Assembly (NCBI GenBank): GCA_036245525.1
Contig: BTPG01000004.1
Coordinates: 229,432,153-229,496,152, forward strand
Reading direction: 5' to 3'
Source of the DNA: Semisulcospira habei
Taxonomy: Eukaryota > Mollusca > Gastropoda > Semisulcospiridae
Length of the DNA: 64,000 nt
Of this stretch, positions 52,789 to 62,847 are shown one piece after another; the stretch's first letter is position 1, and every line of letters begins with the position of its first letter. The position numbers and the translations under genes are program-made. The notes beneath the pieces were generated by a model that ran no database searches, was not told the DNA's origin, and saw only the letters and a program-made list of their open reading frames with translations.

Positions 52789-54830
52789 TCAAGCGGGGGT
52801 CGGGGCGCTAACAGGGCCGGGGCGACCGAAAGCTGGGCGATGACGAGGGGCCCACGAGTGGAAGGCGGGGGCCGAGGTGAAGGGTCTGGAGGTCCGCAAG
52901 GCGTGACCCCTAGCCGAGCGGGTTGCCGGAAAGCGCTGCTGTACTCTCCTACTGGGCCAGCGATCCGCACTGGAATCCTTGACAGACTGCCAAGTGTCTC
53001 CAAAGAGGAGCGGTCCTCCGAAAGGGGCACGACGCAGCTGAACTTTTAGGTCCGGGAGCATCCCAGTGCAGGCGTTCAGAACCGCATCCACAAGAGGTCA
53101 CAGTTCATGGCGACCGCCATAGCGTTGACGGAAGAGTGATACGCCGCCTGGTTGCCCGCTTCCGCCATAGCGAGTAGATCTCCTAGGAGGGGAGACAAGG
53201 AAGGGCGCCAGGAGTCCTCGATGCGCCGGATGAACGCCTGAGTAAGTAGCTCGAGGAATCCCGCGCAAGCTAGTGTGTTCCTCACAAGAGAGGCCGTCCT
53301 GTCCAATCCCCGAGGGAAGGAGCGCTTGAGCAGGGAAGCGCTGCCAGCTTGCAGAACGGCGGGAGGGTCCACTGGAGACAGCGGGCAAAGGAACGCCTGA
53401 GAATGGGCGGCGTACCAATCCTGGCGAAAGGCGATGTCGAGACTGGGAGGCCACCTGTGGTCCGAAAGGAAGTCGGAACCCCGTATGCCTGAGAGAAGAT
53501 GCGCGGAGAAAACGTCCCGGAGATCCCGAAAGCCAGAGGGCTGCGGAAGAGACTTAAACCTTTTAACGTGCTTCCCAGAGTCCACGAAGGCGGAAACCTT
53601 CCTCTTGAGCGGCGGGGACGCAGGGCAGACTTCCGCGGGGAGCGTCGAAGCAATGAGCCGCGCGACTCCATCCAAGGCCAAAAGAGTGTCCGTCCGAGAG
53701 GAAGAGGTCAACTTAAGGGACGTAGAAGAGTCCGACGCCGAAGGAGGAGAAGGGAAGCAGCTGAGACGTCCAAGGAACGCCGAAGCAGAATTGTCGGCAA
53801 GCAGACTCAAAGTGTCGAAGTCCTCCCATGGCGTGGGAACCGGGGAGCGAAGCGCCCGACGAGGGCTCCGGGAGACGCGATCCACGCGACGGCGATCCAC
53901 GGAGGGAGAAGGCAAGCGACGAGAGGAGGAGAGACGCGAACGACGAGGTGAGGCTCTAACGCGATGTGAAGTCCGACCAGGGGGCGGAGAGCGACTGCGG
54001 CCAGGCGACCAGAGACGACGAAAAGGAAAAGGGGAAGGAAGGGGCGACGGAGGGGAAGAGGGGCGAGACGAAAGGGAACCCGGTCGCGAACGGGAACGAG
54101 ACGAGTGCGGAGACCTTACCGAGCGTGTAGAGGCAGGAACGCGAGGACGACGCGGCAAAAAAATCCTTTCTGCGGTCCTTCACCGGGGAGCGAGAGCGAC
54201 GAGAAGTGCTAGCACGGCAGGTAGCGTGAGCGTCGGGCGGAGGTCTGGGACGCGCGTGCGAAGAGGTCTCCAAGCTGGGCTCAGTGAAGCGGGCTATTTG
54301 CCAGCAGGGGTGCCCCTGGTGGGGGTCCGCGGGCATCCTAGGAGACGAGTGGAGATCGGAAGAGGACCTAGGACAGTGCGAAGCACGTCTCTCTGAACTG
54401 GGCTCTGTGAGGCGAGTTCTTAGTCTATCAACGGGCTTGGTCCGGGCGCGCTCCCTCCTGGGAGAGGTCACCTCGATCAGAAAACCACTCTGCGCACTAA
54501 CCTTCGGCGTCCGGCGTGGTGTTCTCTCCGCCGAGTCAAGTCTGTCCCGAGAGTTCGTTGCACAAGGCACAGCGGGTGGAGTCTCTACTGTAACCGCCAC
54601 AGCCAAAGGCGTCGGGCGCTCGCGCCTGTAGAAACTCAGAAGCTGCGACCAACGCAGCTCAGGTCAGAGGGAGCAGACGTCACACGAACGGTCCGAGGCA
54701 CAGCCCGCGCATAGGAGACAGACTTTGTGGTTATCAGAGGGCCACTGGAATCCGCCACATTGCGTGCAAGTCATAAGCAGGCCACTGCAACAATACGAAT
54801 GGTGGCACGTGGGCGTAAGTCATAGCACCC
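52789..54830 (-). pseudogene. DIRS gag (copy 2)
   Basis: N-terminal Cys-rich piece at about 54620-54830 (CTQC, CLLCAGC, CDVC); main frame 53076-54158 with an Arg/Ser-rich N-part (VSRSPRRALRSP), then DTLSLLADNSASAFL, SLPQPSGFRDLRDVFSAHLL, DIAFRQDWYAAHSQAF, LDRTASLVRNTLACAGFLEL and AAYHSSVNAMAVAMNCDLL. A frame change near 53090 leads to LNACTGMLPDLKVQLRRAPF and FGDTWQSVKDSS (52789-53091). Arg/Ser-rich plus Cys-rich content suits nucleic-acid binding. Confidence 0.8.
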
Positions 54831-55583
54831 TAGTAAAAAACAATGGGTAGGGCCTAACAACGCTACAAGGAGACTACTACAGCAAGAGAGGCGTTAACCG
54901 CCGTAAGGTCCGCCGTGTTGCAGGGGCTAGCTACAGGCCATAAACGGCGGGAGCGGGCAAGGTGCGGAGCGCGCCGCCAGGCTAAGAGCAAGCCCGCCAT
55001 ACCATTCAACCACCTTGCCCAGCTGACAGGAAAACAAAGGACCCCCCTCCCAACATAACGAACAAAGAAGTAAGGATGAATTCCACTGATCGAACCGGTG
55101 CCCTGCCCGAGAACCGGTCGAGGAAACCACTTAACTACCTTACCTCTCTGCCGGAGCGGGGGTGGGGGAGGAAACGTCCATGGCGGCCAGACGGCCGGTT
55201 GCAGGAAAACCAGCAACCACTCGCACTGTAGGTGAGAGGGCCTCTGGAAGGAAGCCGACGCCAAGGAAGAGGTAGAAGGTAGCCAAGAGCGAAGGTGAAG
55301 ACCAGCGCAGAAGCAAGACTGAAAGGCCGGGAACCGGGCGAAGCGCGATTCAGAGGCTAGGGCAAACACGTCCGAACGTGTTCGCCTAAAAAGCATGATT
55401 GATTGGGACACTACGTGACTCGGAACCGGATGGGTAAGAGCGGGAGACAACTCTCGGCCCCTCTGGGGGTTCCCCGAGTGCCTCCCGGGTTGTGTTCACA
55501 CAACAGGTTCTTAGGCTAGAATGGATAAGAAGTAGACACTTCCAGACAGTCATGTCATCGGTAATGTTTTTGAAGAAATAAAT
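54831..55583 (-). mobile_element. DIRS 2 5' leader and terminal inverted repeat
   Basis: No clear coding sequence. 55380-55583 is the inverse of 47195-47400. Confidence 0.82.
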
Positions 55584-55930
55584 AGCAAAACCTGTCTTGA
55601 GCGACGGATCATCTGTCATTAAAGACCTTCCTTTAGGTGGCTGCTGACACACTTTTCTGCCCTTCAAGACTTTTTTTTTTTCTTTTCGAAAAGGTAGCTA
55701 CTTAACAAGGTCCTACTGTATATATAATCTTTGAACAGTTTCTGGACAAGTTTCTTCGTAAAGCTTGTAGAATCCAACCATCGTGGTGAGAGTGGCATGT
55801 TCTTTTGGGATCATTTTCAGTCGGTGTACTGTCCAAACATGTACAAAAAGAAACCAAACCATGGTCTTGATTTTCGTTAAAGTTTTCTACATCCTATAGT
55901 CCTTTCTTTGATATCAGATCCCAGCTGCCT
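55584..55930. other. Non-coding flank of DIRS 2
   Basis: AT-rich, nothing recognisable. Confidence 0.6.
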
Positions 55931-55933
55931 GAT

Positions 55934-56332
55934 CTACTGAACCATTATGTAAGAAAGGGCGGAGGCATTTTCCCTACTGACGTTCATGTCAATGGTATCA
56001 GAGGCTTCTACTGAGCTATTGGAGAAGACGAGTGAAGTGGACAGGACCGAGGAATCTGTAGATGGAGTGGAGGGTGTGGGCGGTAATTCATTAAGGGAAA
56101 CCACAGCCTCAGGCTGCACTTGGGGATCTCTCGAAATTTGCTGAACCTGTCTCCTCCGTCTCCAGGTGACCTTCTCTCTCCCACTACATGTCGGTCTCGT
56201 TGTCCACGACCTCCAAGACGTCTCCTCCGTAGTAGTCATGGCTGTGAATATCCTGGATTGCTGGAAAAAGTTGAGCAGGATCCTCCTCCTCCAAGGTCGG
56301 ACAGCAAAGGGCATCATGGGCTTGAATGAGCT

Positions 56333-56363
<31 letters not shown>

Positions 56364-57175
56364 GCTCGCTCGTCCACATCTTGCTCCACTTTGATCACCG
56401 ACGGATAGAAGTTCAGTCGTAGCCTGTAGGAAGTGACTGAGCCCGGGGCAGAACCACTCGGCCACCCTCCGTCCAGCTAGCTTCGGAAATGATCACCATG
56501 CGGGCCGGGGTGGATCCAACCTCGCTGAAGGCAGTTGCCTCAGACATTGTTCTCCGTCTGCTAATGTTGATGGGTGGTGTTCTAATCGCCTGAAGATCTG
56601 TCTCTGCAATAGTGGTGGTGTCTGCTGAGCTGACGATTTCCTCGGCAGCGTAGATCTGGATGTCTGTGTCAGAAACAACAGTTTCTGTCGTCAGCGTGGT
56701 TTCTTCGGTGACAAACCATGGACAGATATGTTCGAGGGACGATGAGCGCTTTGCGGTGACAGTTTCTGGTGTGGTCAGGGAGTAGTTGTGTTGAGCTGGG
56801 TCAGTGGCTTCCTTTGTATTCCTCTGCTGGATCAGCTGCTGCAGATTTGGGGTGTACGGATGAACTTGCTGCAAGAATACTGCGACTTCAGCATTGCCCG
56901 GCTCTCCAGTTACTCCTGCAGTTCTTTCGTATGCTGCCAAGGCATCCTCGCTACCTTCGTTTAGCAAATGGAGGTACGATGTGTGCCGTCAAGTCTTTTC
57001 ATTGGTCCTTCCTCCTTGCCGTCGCTGGACAGGTTGCACAGCAGCACTCTGGAGCTAGTGGTGTATGTGGGCGTCAGCATGGAGGAAGGAATAACCTGGG
57101 TGAGCACGACTTGCACTTCCATATCCACGTCACTGTTATGTAGCCTCTCTCCCATGGCAAACAATGAGTGCATGG
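55934..57175 (-). pseudogene. Unrecognised protein-coding region, frames broken
   Basis: Long minus-strand frames with normal-looking composition: MEVQVVLTQVIPSSMLTPTY and RVLLCNLSSDGKEEGPMKRL (56961-57173), then LLNEGSEDALAAYERTAGVT and HPYTPNLQQLIQQRNTKEA (56413-56967), then NELPPTPSTPSTDSSVLSTS (55934-56180). Changes of frame occur near 56970 and at a 30-base G run (56334-56363). Probably the Ser/Thr-rich C-terminal part of the gene whose exons lie at 57182 and 57773. Family unknown. Confidence 0.45.
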
Positions 57176-57181
57176 AGTGTC

Positions 57182-57302
57182 ACCGGCATTTGCAGTTAAG
57201 CTTGTGTTTGGCCATGGCGGAGGGGAATTGGCTTTGGAACTCCAGGAGGTTCTTGATCGATTCCTTAAGCGACTGGTTCGCGTGTATCAATGTTCCGTTT
57301 TT
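57182..57302 (-). CDS. Exon of unrecognised gene
   Basis: Acceptor TATCACCAG before AAAAACGG; phase 0. Encodes KNGTLIHANQSLKESIKNLL then EFQSQFPSAMAKHKLNCKCR. A TGA follows, after which the same frame stays open for about 70 codons (HSMHSLFAMGERLHN onward), so the TGA may be a nonsense mutation. Confidence 0.5.
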
Positions 57303-57772
57303 CTGGTGATAGAAAATGAAAAAACACAGGTTATTTTCCTTGTATGTTTTTTGGAACTGAGTGCATGGACTGCATCGCACAAGCATACAAATTCCTTTAC
57401 TTTGCAGCATATTTAGATCTTGCTGTTTTTTATGTTTGCATTTCTGGACTAAACATTTATGATCACTGAGCAGGATGAGAGGACTGCACTTGCCACTGCT
57501 TTAATTACCCCACCATGTATGTAGTCCCACTCTGACTTAAGCGGATTTTATCTTCGTTTCCTGAGAATGAAAGTTATTATGCTAGAACTTACCATGCCCA
57601 ATGATTATCTGCACATAACAATGCTTCTATAACAACTTGAGCAGACTGATTACTGAATGGCCTCATTGTTTGGGGCTGAATTCAGCTGATGACAGCAACC
57701 TTTGCCTGGAGAACTTTAGCAGTATTCTGTCAAGGGACCTATATTCTGACAGTCTAATTGTAGAATACTCAC

Positions 57773-57880
57773 CGTTTGAAGCGATTCCAGTTCCTTCTTG
57801 TACCTTGCGCGTTCCTTTTGTGCCCACTTTCTTTTGTTGTACCGTAGCTTCTCCAATCGTTTAAAGTCTTCTTCCGACAA
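57773..57880 (-). CDS. Basic coiled-coil exon of unrecognised gene
   Basis: 108 bp, acceptor CCACACAG, donor GTGAGT, phase 0 both sides. Encodes LSEEDFKRLEKLRYNKRKWA then QKERARYKKELESLQT: strongly charged, helix-forming, basic region followed by heptad-like Leu. Reminiscent of a DNA-binding or coiled-coil segment but lacks the bZIP signature, so no family is assigned. Confidence 0.6.
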
Positions 57881-57889
57881 CTGTGTGGA

Positions 57890-58234
57890 CAAAAATACAA
57901 AACCATTTCTAACTCAATGACCCTCAAAGAGTTGTGATCGTTTCGCTGGGCCATAAAGTATGCTTTAAACGTGTCGTATACAACATCAACAACAATAATA
58001 AGAATAATGGTATATATTCTATCTTAAGTAAGAAGAATGCTTGGTTCAGTAATGCCCATGTGCTTGATTTGGTATGGTCCCCTCCCCTCCCCTGATCAAA
58101 TGGAGATTATTATTATTATATTATTATCATTAGTGTTGTTGTATTTATTATTATTATTACAATTTTTGTTATTATTATTATTATTATTAAGAGTTTTATA
58201 CAGCGTCCTACAGCAATAAAAATACAGATTTATG
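57890..58234. other. Non-coding with (ATT)n tracts
   Basis: (ATT)n at 58108-58135 and 58147-58190; no gene. Confidence 0.75.
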
Positions 58235-58719
58235 AAAAATGCATTTTTCTCTAGAGGTATTTTTTCGAAAAATACTTACCGATGACATGACTGATAGGAA
58301 GTGTCTACTTACTCTCACAATTTTAGCCTAGGAACCCGTTGTGCCCCTGCACCAACCGGGAGGCACTCAGGGAACCCCCAGAGGGGTCGAGAGTGATCTC
58401 CCGTGACTGCCCATCCGGTTCCGAGTCATGTGATGATTACTCAGTTTAGGATACTTAGCTTACCAGCGGCAAGCGGGGCAGGTGGGAGGGTCCTCCGAGT
58501 CATGTCATCGGTAAGTATTTTTCGAAAAAATACCTTTTAGAGAAAAATGCATTTATTTCCTCAAAAACATTACCAATGACATGACTGATAGGAAGAATTA
58601 CGAGTAGGAGGAGGGTGCCGCTGCCCCCAAAACAAAACCCAGGGGGCCTGCAGAGCCATCCTCCCAGTCGCAAACTCCCGACAATTTTAGCTAAATAGCG
58701 TACCTACGGCGCCGGGAGG

Positions 58720-60100
58720 GAGTGTTGCGCTGCCATGATGTCCCCCACCAGAGCGAGGTTGTCTCGCTGGCCTGCCAGATCCCGGAGGTAGAAGCGGGCG
58801 AAGGTCGATTCTGCTTGCCAGTCTACTGCCGCCACAATGTCTTTAACCGCACAGTTCCGGTCGAAGGCAAGACTCGTGGCCATGGCACGTACCTCCTGCG
58901 CGCGTATCTTAAGCCTCTTTGCTCCCTGTGGGGAGAGGTCCTGGTAGGCGGACCGAATGACCCAGCGTAGCCAGGAAGAGATCGTCTGGGCCGCAATGTC
59001 ATCTCTGCCGGTCCTAAGAGGCAGGAAGAGGCGTGAGCGTCCTCGACGACGGCTTTGGTTCTGCGTAGATAGACACGCAAGGCGTGCACAGGATCCTGTT
59101 GCCTGGTCTCTCGAGGGAAGTCAATCCCCCGCAGCGGTCGCAGTGTGATCACTTAATTCGCCGTCAGTGGAGACCTGGTCTTGGCAAGGAAGGAGGGATC
59201 CGGGAGAAGCTGCACGGAGCCATCCCCGCGAAACTGCAGGCAGGTAGGGCGCGCTGAGAGCGCGTGAAGCTCGCTGACTCGGGCCGCCTTGGCGAGAGCC
59301 AAAAGGAAGCAGGTCTTACGAGTCACGTCCGCAATGCGGGCCAACGGCAGCGGTTCAAACCTAGTGGAGTTAAGCCACGTCAGGACCCAGGGGAGGTCCC
59401 AGCGCGGAATGAGAGAACGGAGTACCGGATGTTGCAACCCGAAGTGCGACATAAGGTCGGCGATGTCTTTACAGGCGCCGGGGTCCGGACGACCAAGGTG
59501 TCGATAGGTGTCAGCGAACATGGATAGGTACCCTCTGATGGTGATAGGGGCCAAACCCTGGTCTCCAAAGAGCCAGAGGAAGAAGTCCGCGAGCTGGGGA
59601 TGAGTCAAATCAGTGGGGTTGAGACGATGGTCCTCACACCAGGCGCACAGCACTCGCCACTTTCCCTCGTAGACGCGTCGCGTTGAGGGTCTGCGGGCCG
59701 AAGAGATCGCTTCCGCTGCTGAACACGAGAAGCCTCTAGTAGCGAGGGCACACCGCACAACCTCCAGACGTGAAGGAGGAGACGCTCCAGGCACGGATGG
59801 TACAGGGCCTGTCGAGGCTGTTTGAGCATCGTCCGGGGCGTAGGTAATCTCAGAGGAGGTCCCGTGGCAAGGCTGAGGAGGTCGGTGGTCCAAGACCGGT
59901 TCCATGAAACCGGCGCGACCAGGAGAACGACGGCGTTGCATCCCCGGAGTTTCAGGAGGACTTTGGGGACAAGGACCGTCGGGGAAAAAGCGAACGCGAT
60001 CAAACCGTCCCAGGGGATGGAGAGAGCGTCGACTGCCCAGGCCAGGGGGTCCGGGATAGGGGAGACAAAGAGGGGAAGCTGATGTTCCATCTCGTGGCAA
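58720..60100 (-). pseudogene. DIRS tyrosine recombinase (copy 3), inactivated
   Basis: N-part 59153-60100: STRRVYEGKWRVLCAWCEDH, TIRGYLSMFADTYRHLGRPD and AKAARVSELHALSARP. A TAA at plus-strand 59153-59155 replaces the Gln codon before VITLRPLRG. The frame changes after YLRRTKA near 59050. The C-part has RAQEVRAMATSLAF, so His of His-x-x-Arg is Gln, and VDW replaces VGW; Tyr remains (ARFYLRD). Three independent lesions. Confidence 0.9.
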
Positions 60101-61567
60101 ACAAATCGATCTGAGGAGTCTCCCAGTGGGCGCAGATCATCTGGAAAAGGTCCCGGCGAAGAGTCCATTCCGTGTGCAACATCTGACCCCGACGCGAGAG
60201 CGAGTTGGCCAGGACGCTTAGGTGACCCGGAATGTCTCTCGCTTGAAGGAAGATGCCTCGGGCCTGGCACCAAAGCCTCAGCCGGTAGGTGAGCATGCAC
60301 AAGTCGGGAGAGTGAGTGCCGCCTAGCTCTGAAGGTACGCTACCACCGTCGAGTTGTCGGAAAGGACCAAGAGTTCCTGGCGCAGTAGACTCGATTCCCA
60401 AGTGATGAGGGCTTGCCAAACGGCCTGAAGCTCCAACCAGTTGATGTGACGGGCAGAAATCTCTGGCGGCCAGGTTCCTGACGTCGTTCGGAAGTCCAGG
60501 AACATGTGGGCACCCCACCCGGAGAGGGTCACGTCGACACACAGGGATAGGCGAGGAGGGGGGGACGCGAGGGGAACTCCCGAAGCCAGCCACGCCAGAT
60601 CCACCCAACGCAGCAGATAGGGACGAAGAAGCGCAGTGACCGGTATCGAGGCTGCCAAGTCGGCAGAGGACGGGCGCCTGTGAAGGAGGAGATGCAGCCG
60701 TATGGGCCGATAGTAGAGACGCCCTAACGGAAGGAGATCTGCGGCCGCGATCATCGTTCCGAGAAGCTTCTTCTTCTTCTTCTCGAACGCCGTCACACTT
60801 GGAGTTTGGCTCTCAAAATGAAATCTGTGGTCTTCTGTAGCGCCTCCACAGGCCCGTACAGTTTCTCTTGTAGAGTGGCGGGCTTCGGCCATATCTCCTC
60901 CCTCAGCGGCTGGTGGTTCCCACAGTCCTGGAGAAGCTGTAGCCAAAGCCTGGCAGGGGCTGCGTCTAGCCGGCAAAAGGTCGCCGTTCAAGGAGGCAAA
61001 CCTTTGAATCCGCTGTTCCGAAAGACGAACCAGGTTCAGATCGGTAGCGAAGTCCATGCCGAGGTGGACGAATCGGCGACTGGGCGTAAGATCCGATTTG
61101 CCTCTGTTGAGCAGAAAGCCCAGCTGCGCTAACAGGCGGATCAACGCGTCTGTCCGCTGAAAAAATGGTCGCCGAATGATTGCGTAGGAGAAGGTCGTCG
61201 AGGTAATTGGGAGTAGGGCTGGACGACGACTGACACGCCTTGGCCACTACCGCGTCCATTAGGCGAGAGAAAACCCACGGGCTGAGGTTAAGACCAAACG
61301 GGAGGGCCCAGAACTGGTAGACTACTTCGTCGAAGGCGAAGCGCAGGTACTTCCTGGAAGCCGGGTGAATGGGCACATGCAAGTACACATCCGACAGATC
61401 CAAGCTCACGGCAAAGTCCTTCGGCTGAACCGCGGCCCCGAGGGACCGGGCGGTCTCCATGCGGAAGTGAGGAGCCGAAAGAAGGAGTTCAGCTTGGAAA
61501 GATCGATGATTGGGCGCCACTTGCCGCCCGGCTTGGGCACCAGGAAGAGGCGGCTGTAGAAGGCCGG
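60000..61567 (-). pseudogene. DIRS RT and RNase H (copy 3)
   Basis: RT: SRLFLVPKPGGKWRPIIDLS, KDFAVSLDLSDVYLHVPIHP, ALPFGLNLSPWVFSRLMDAV and NYLDDLLLRNHSA (61150-61600), a frame change, then LGFLLNRGKSDLTPSRRFVH. RNase H: SLCVDVTLSGWGAHM, INWLELQAVWQALITWESSL, ELLVLSDNSTVVAYL, DLFATRWNISF. Shows the uninterrupted RNase H arrangement that is split in copy B. Confidence 0.87.
60764..60925 (-). other. Short insert in DIRS RT (copy 3)
   Basis: About 160 bp absent from copy 2 separates the LWLQLLQ-like block from AAADLLPLGRL. It ends with GTTCGAGAAGAAGAAGAAGA, a GAA-type tail like the one at 20722. Possibly a truncated SINE. Confidence 0.5.
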
Positions 61568-62843
61568 TGTAACGCATGCAGACATGCCCACAGTCGTACG
61601 CACAGACTCTCACGCAACAGACGCATACACCGCCACTGACTCAGACGGGCGCATTCATGCGGTAAAACAAACACACGGGCTCCCTTTCTAAAGTAACTTT
61701 TATACAATATACAAGAAAAGAAAGGCTTAAATGACTATCAAACTATATACACTTCTCTGCTAACATCCGAACATCACACACACAATTCACAATATCTCGC
61801 CAGGCTAGGTGTTAGTTCTCAGTCTCCAACCTGTTTGATGTTATTGCCTGGTTACGTTGGTCCTTCTCACGTCTAGGCGTGCAAGTCCGTTGTATGCTCT
61901 TTCCTGTCGTCCTGTCTGTAACACGGACGTCCTTGTACTCGCACCGTAGCGCAGTTCTCGCTGTGATCCGGGTATCTTGGTCCCGATCAGACTCACTCTG
62001 AGTGAAGAGCTGGAGGGATGACCTCACGTTAGGTCCCACCTATGACTGACGTCTCGGCGTCCGTCGTTCCACTCTTTACAAGCACTCTTAACACAAAAAC
62101 AAAAGTCCCAACGTAACACTTGCTAAACACACAACATATTGGATCAATGAGAAACGTCACGTAACCTGGCTGATACAAATAACTCACACGTTCATTCACA
62201 CACACACACGTGCTTCATAAACTGTCTACTTCCGTAACACCCCCATATCTCTGTCACTATCTTGAAACAGACTACAGCCTAACACTTTTGCTATACACTA
62301 CTCTATACACTGGAAAAGACTATGCTTAACCATCCACGTACTACCTTCATAGCGACTTAAGCATACACACCTTATATTCCTTTAGTCATCCATCTCGGTA
62401 AATAACTGTATACCAAAAAACACCGGTTACTTCACTGAATTCTAAACCAACATAACTAAACCAAACCGGAACACCGCTATACAAGCAAATTACTCTTAGC
62501 AACGCATACTGTCTTTAACTAAGCAACTATCAATACTACATATATAGAAACATACCTGAATTCTAGGCTTCAGAGTCTTGGAATGCAGGCTAAGGTATCT
62601 CGCATAACGTCTGTCCAGAATGACAGTCAAGCCCCGCACTAATATATTACTGCTCTGACAGACACAGCTTTTGCCTAGAACTCACTAAACAGAACTCACC
62701 AAACTCCGTGCTAACCATGTCTTACAGATTCCATGTGGACAGCAGGCCCCACGGACTATCGGCACAAACAAACCGTTAACAAAAACCGTACCGTATTTAT
62801 CCTACTGTGTGAGCACTATGCACGAGCATAGAGCTTCATCACA
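61568..62843. mobile_element. Solo-LTR-like insert, CCGG target duplication
   Basis: 1276 bp starting TGTAACGCATG and ending CTTCATCACA, i.e. TGT...ACA termini, flanked by CCGG at 61564-61567 and 62844-62847. Removing it restores GGCCGGGGAATC, matching GGCGGGGGAGTC in copy 2. AT-rich with no coding sequence, unlike the DIRS. Most likely a solo LTR of an LTR retrotransposon; a non-autonomous element is the alternative. Strand not determined. Confidence 0.8.
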
Positions 62844-62847
62844 CCGG

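Larger units (their letters stand above)
47161..55583 (-). mobile_element. DIRS retrotransposon 2 (most complete, with nested inserts)
   Basis: The 3' inverted repeat is at 47161-47400 and its inverse at about 55380-55583 (shared ACTTACCGATGACATGACTG-type and GAGGCACTCAGGGAACCCCC blocks). A local inverted repeat (47161-47217 with 47420-47471) lies just 3' of the recombinase, like the internal complementary region of DIRS elements. Order on the minus strand: gag, RT, RNase H, recombinase. Nested inserts: CR1-like LINE (50411-52112) and SINE (48030-48445). Confidence 0.92.

Noticed and set aside
53434..54396. 320-codon plus-strand open frame
   Set aside because: Antisense to the Arg/Ser-rich gag of DIRS 2; composition only.
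57773..57880. bZIP basic region
   Set aside because: Basic and helical, but the conserved Asn-x7-Arg signature of bZIP proteins is missing.
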